A stretch of 64,000 bases of DNA, from positions 124,001 to 188,000 of the forward strand of contig CAVVDT010000016.1 of the NCBI GenBank assembly GCA_963747005.1, in the 5' to 3' direction. The first letter of the stretch is position 1, and each line of letters opens with the position of its first letter. The notes under the pieces are model-generated. The model was not told the DNA's origin. It made no database searches and was given only the letters and a program-made list of their open reading frames with translations. Shown in pieces: positions 62,427 through 64,000 of this stretch. The position numbers and the translations under genes were made by a program. Source of the stretch: CAVVDT01 sp963747005. GTDB taxonomy: Bacteria; Pseudomonadota; Alphaproteobacteria; Rhizobiales; Aestuariivirgaceae.

Positions 62427-63391
62427 TCACCAGCCACATCATCGCCTGGAGTCTGGCGGCCGCGCTGGCGACCACCGCCGTTGTGCCGCTTGTGAAGCCT
62501 GCCGCCGATCAACCGGCAAGCACCGCCCAGGACCCCATCGTCGTTGCCAGCACGTCCACCGCCGACAACTTCGGCAAGACCCCGGCCAAGATCCTCTTCG
62601 GACGCATGAAGACCCCGACCAAGGGCAAGGCACGATCCATCGGTTTTTACGCGCGCGGTTGCCTTGCCGGCGCCGTCCCGCTGCCCCTGACCGGCCCCGC
62701 CTGGCAGGTCATGCGGCCCAGCCGCAACCGCAATTGGGGCAATCCCCGCATGATCGCCCTGATCGAACGCCTGGCCACCGAGGCACGGGCCGATGACGGC
62801 TGGAACGGCCTCCTGGTGGGCGACATCTCGCAGCCGCGCGGCGGGCCCATGACGTCGGGCCACGCCAGCCATCAGGTCGGCCTCGACGCCGACATCTGGC
62901 TCACCCAGATGCCCGACCACACACTCACCACGCATGAACGCGAGACCATGTCGGCGACCTCGGTGATCAAGAGCCGCTTCGAAATCAATCCGAAGGTCTG
63001 GACCGAGGCCGACGCACGCCTCATCAGGCGCGCCGCCTCCTATCCGGAAGTCGAGCGCATCTTCGTGCATCCGCCGATCAAGAAGTTCCTGTGCGAATGG
63101 GCTGGCCGCAAGGGCGCCTGGCTTGCGAAGGTGCGGGCCTATTACGGCCATTACTATCACTTCCACATCCGCATAAGTTGCCCGCCCGACTCGCCCAACT
63201 GCAAGCCGCAGGCCAGGCCCCATCCCAGCGACGGCACCGGTTGTGGCAGCGAACTGGCCTATTGGCTGTCCGACAAGCCCTGGAAAAAGCCGGAGAAACC
63301 GGTCAAGCCGCAGCCGAAGCCCAAACCCAGGCCGCAAGTCACCATGGCCCAGATGCCGCCGGAATGCCGGGCCATTCTGGAGGCGCAGTAG
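62423..63391 (+). CDS. mepA: penicillin-insensitive murein endopeptidase MepA
   Basis: A 322-residue exported zinc metallopeptidase (LAS family, M74) that cuts D-Ala-meso-DAP cross-links in peptidoglycan. N-terminal signal (HIIAWSLAAALATTAVVPLV). Zinc and catalytic residues in MTSGHASHQVGLDADIWL (H-x(6)-D) and GHYYHFHIRISCP (H-x-H). The C-terminus has a proline-lysine-rich tail (KPEKPVKPQPKPKPRP), likely cell-wall binding. Start overlaps the sspB stop by 4 bp. Confidence 0.94.
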   Translation: MITSHIIAWSLAAALATTAVVPLVKPAADQPASTAQDPIVVASTSTADNFGKTPAKILFGRMKTPTKGKARSIGFYARGCLAGAVPLPLTGPAWQVMRPSRNRNWGNPRMIALIERLATEARADDGWNGLLVGDISQPRGGPMTSGHASHQVGLDADIWLTQMPDHTLTTHERETMSATSVIKSRFEINPKVWTEADARLIRRAASYPEVERIFVHPPIKKFLCEWAGRKGAWLAKVRAYYGHYYHFHIRISCPPDSPNCKPQARPHPSDGTGCGSELAYWLSDKPWKKPEKPVKPQPKPKPRPQVTMAQMPPECRAILEAQ

Positions 63392-63504
63392 CCAGGACTT
63401 GAAGGTCTCAATACGCCGTGGCGATGTCGGTTTCCGCAGGGCCACCGTCACAACGACATGCTAGCCCATTTCCCGATGCTCACACTTGCTGGACACCTCC
63501 CTTC

Positions 63505-64000
63505 ATGACCGACATCGCTGCCTTCTCCTCGCCCGGCCGCTTCTGGCGCGGTAACCTCCACACCCATTCAACCCTTTCCGACGGCGCCCTGCCGCCGGAA
63601 AAGGTGATCGAGGCCTACCAGAACGCCGGCTATGATTTCCTCATGCTGTCGGAGCACTTCCTCAAGCGCTTCGACTGGCCCATCGCCGATACCCGCGCCT
63701 TTCGCTCCAACCGCTTCACCACGCTGCTGGGAGCCGAATTGCACGCCCCCAATACCGCGGTCGGCGAGTTGTGGCACATCGTCGGCGCCGGCCTGCCGCT
63801 CGACTTTGCACCTTGCGGCGAGACCGAGACCGGCCCCGAAATCGCCCGCCGTGCCGTTGCAGCCGGCGGCTTCATCGGCATCGCCCATCCCTCGTGGTCG
63901 CAACTCACCATCGCCGACGGCGAGGCCATTGACGTCGCCCACGCGGTGGAAATCTACAATCACGGCTGTGCGGTGGAAAATGACCGTGGCGAAGGCTGGT
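63505..64000 (+). CDS. PHP-domain phosphoesterase-like protein (partial, runs off the window)
   Basis: From ATG 63505 the frame is open to the window end (165 residues visible). RGNLHTHSTLSDGALPPEKV is the N-terminal PHP motif with the metal-binding H-x-H; LSEHFLKRFDWP and IGIAHPSW hold further metal-binding His residues. PHP proteins are metal-dependent phosphoesterases or similar hydrolases. The substrate is unknown and the C-terminus is not visible. Confidence 0.82.
   Translation, partial: MTDIAAFSSPGRFWRGNLHTHSTLSDGALPPEKVIEAYQNAGYDFLMLSEHFLKRFDWPIADTRAFRSNRFTTLLGAELHAPNTAVGELWHIVGAGLPLDFAPCGETETGPEIARRAVAAGGFIGIAHPSWSQLTIADGEAIDVAHAVEIYNHGCAVENDRGEGW

Overview
The window is a 64 kb chromosomal segment of an alphaproteobacterium, most likely a member of Hyphomicrobiales (Rhizobiales). 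The sequence evidence is: high GC in housekeeping genes; a circularly permuted two-piece tmRNA gene next to an alphaproteobacterial-type sspB; a GTTC-N7-GTTC LexA box; the order hflK-hflC-DUF2065-degP; and the biosynthetic neighbourhood thyA, folA, serB, miaA, ilvI, ilvN, ilvC. The species cannot be named from the sequence alone.

Left part (1-11.8 kb, accessory): a small CDGSH iron-sulfur protein; a one-carbon pair (methyl-tetrahydrofolate:corrinoid-type methyltransferase and a MetF-like reductase) facing a stand-alone methionine-synthase-activation-like protein; an RTX protein; an IS5-family element with a passenger gene and a nonsense-mutated transposase; a decaying TRAP transporter operon (dctP frameshifted, dctM internally deleted) ending in a PEP-mutase/isocitrate-lyase family enzyme; and a 260 bp MITE that splits a small conserved ORF.

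Potassium block (11.5-21.5 kb): trkH followed by a complete kdp locus (small membrane ORF, kdpF, A, B, C, D, E). A 68 bp ungapped repeat with TTTAT boxes lies upstream of trkH and again upstream of kdp, suggesting one shared control, plausibly by KdpE.

Mobile island (21.5-26.9 kb): two nested IS630-family elements, a truncated IS701-family copy, two accessory proteins and a second RTX protein with an AT-rich start, ended by tRNA-Lys. Central block (27-39.4 kb): leuA with a leucine-rich leader ORF, PhzF, NUDIX-like, SDR, CBS-domain, SH3-domain, uvrB, DUF4056-type lipoprotein, a TauD-type dioxygenase and a GIY-YIG protein, with many REP-like palindromes. At 39.7-43.1 kb an AT-rich SIR2-STAND-type gene (candidate anti-phage NADase) is split by a second, identical-looking copy of one IS630 element. 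A probable LexA-controlled promoter then faces a stretch with no recognisable gene.

Right part (43.9-64 kb, core): ilvC, pdxJ, ilvN and ilvI with a leader peptide and attenuator hairpin; miaA and serB head to head; degP, DUF2065 (frameshifted), hflC, hflK; glutathione-dependent formaldehyde dehydrogenase; a coupled cystathionine gamma-lyase/beta-synthase pair; an FAD amine oxidase, folA, a GNAT acetyltransferase and thyA; then ssrA, sspB, mepA and a partial PHP-domain gene. The strongest candidates for something undescribed are the duplicated potassium control element, the TWA 3-bp target duplication shared by the IS630 element and the MITE, the interrupted SIR2-STAND gene and the SOS promoter with unknown product.
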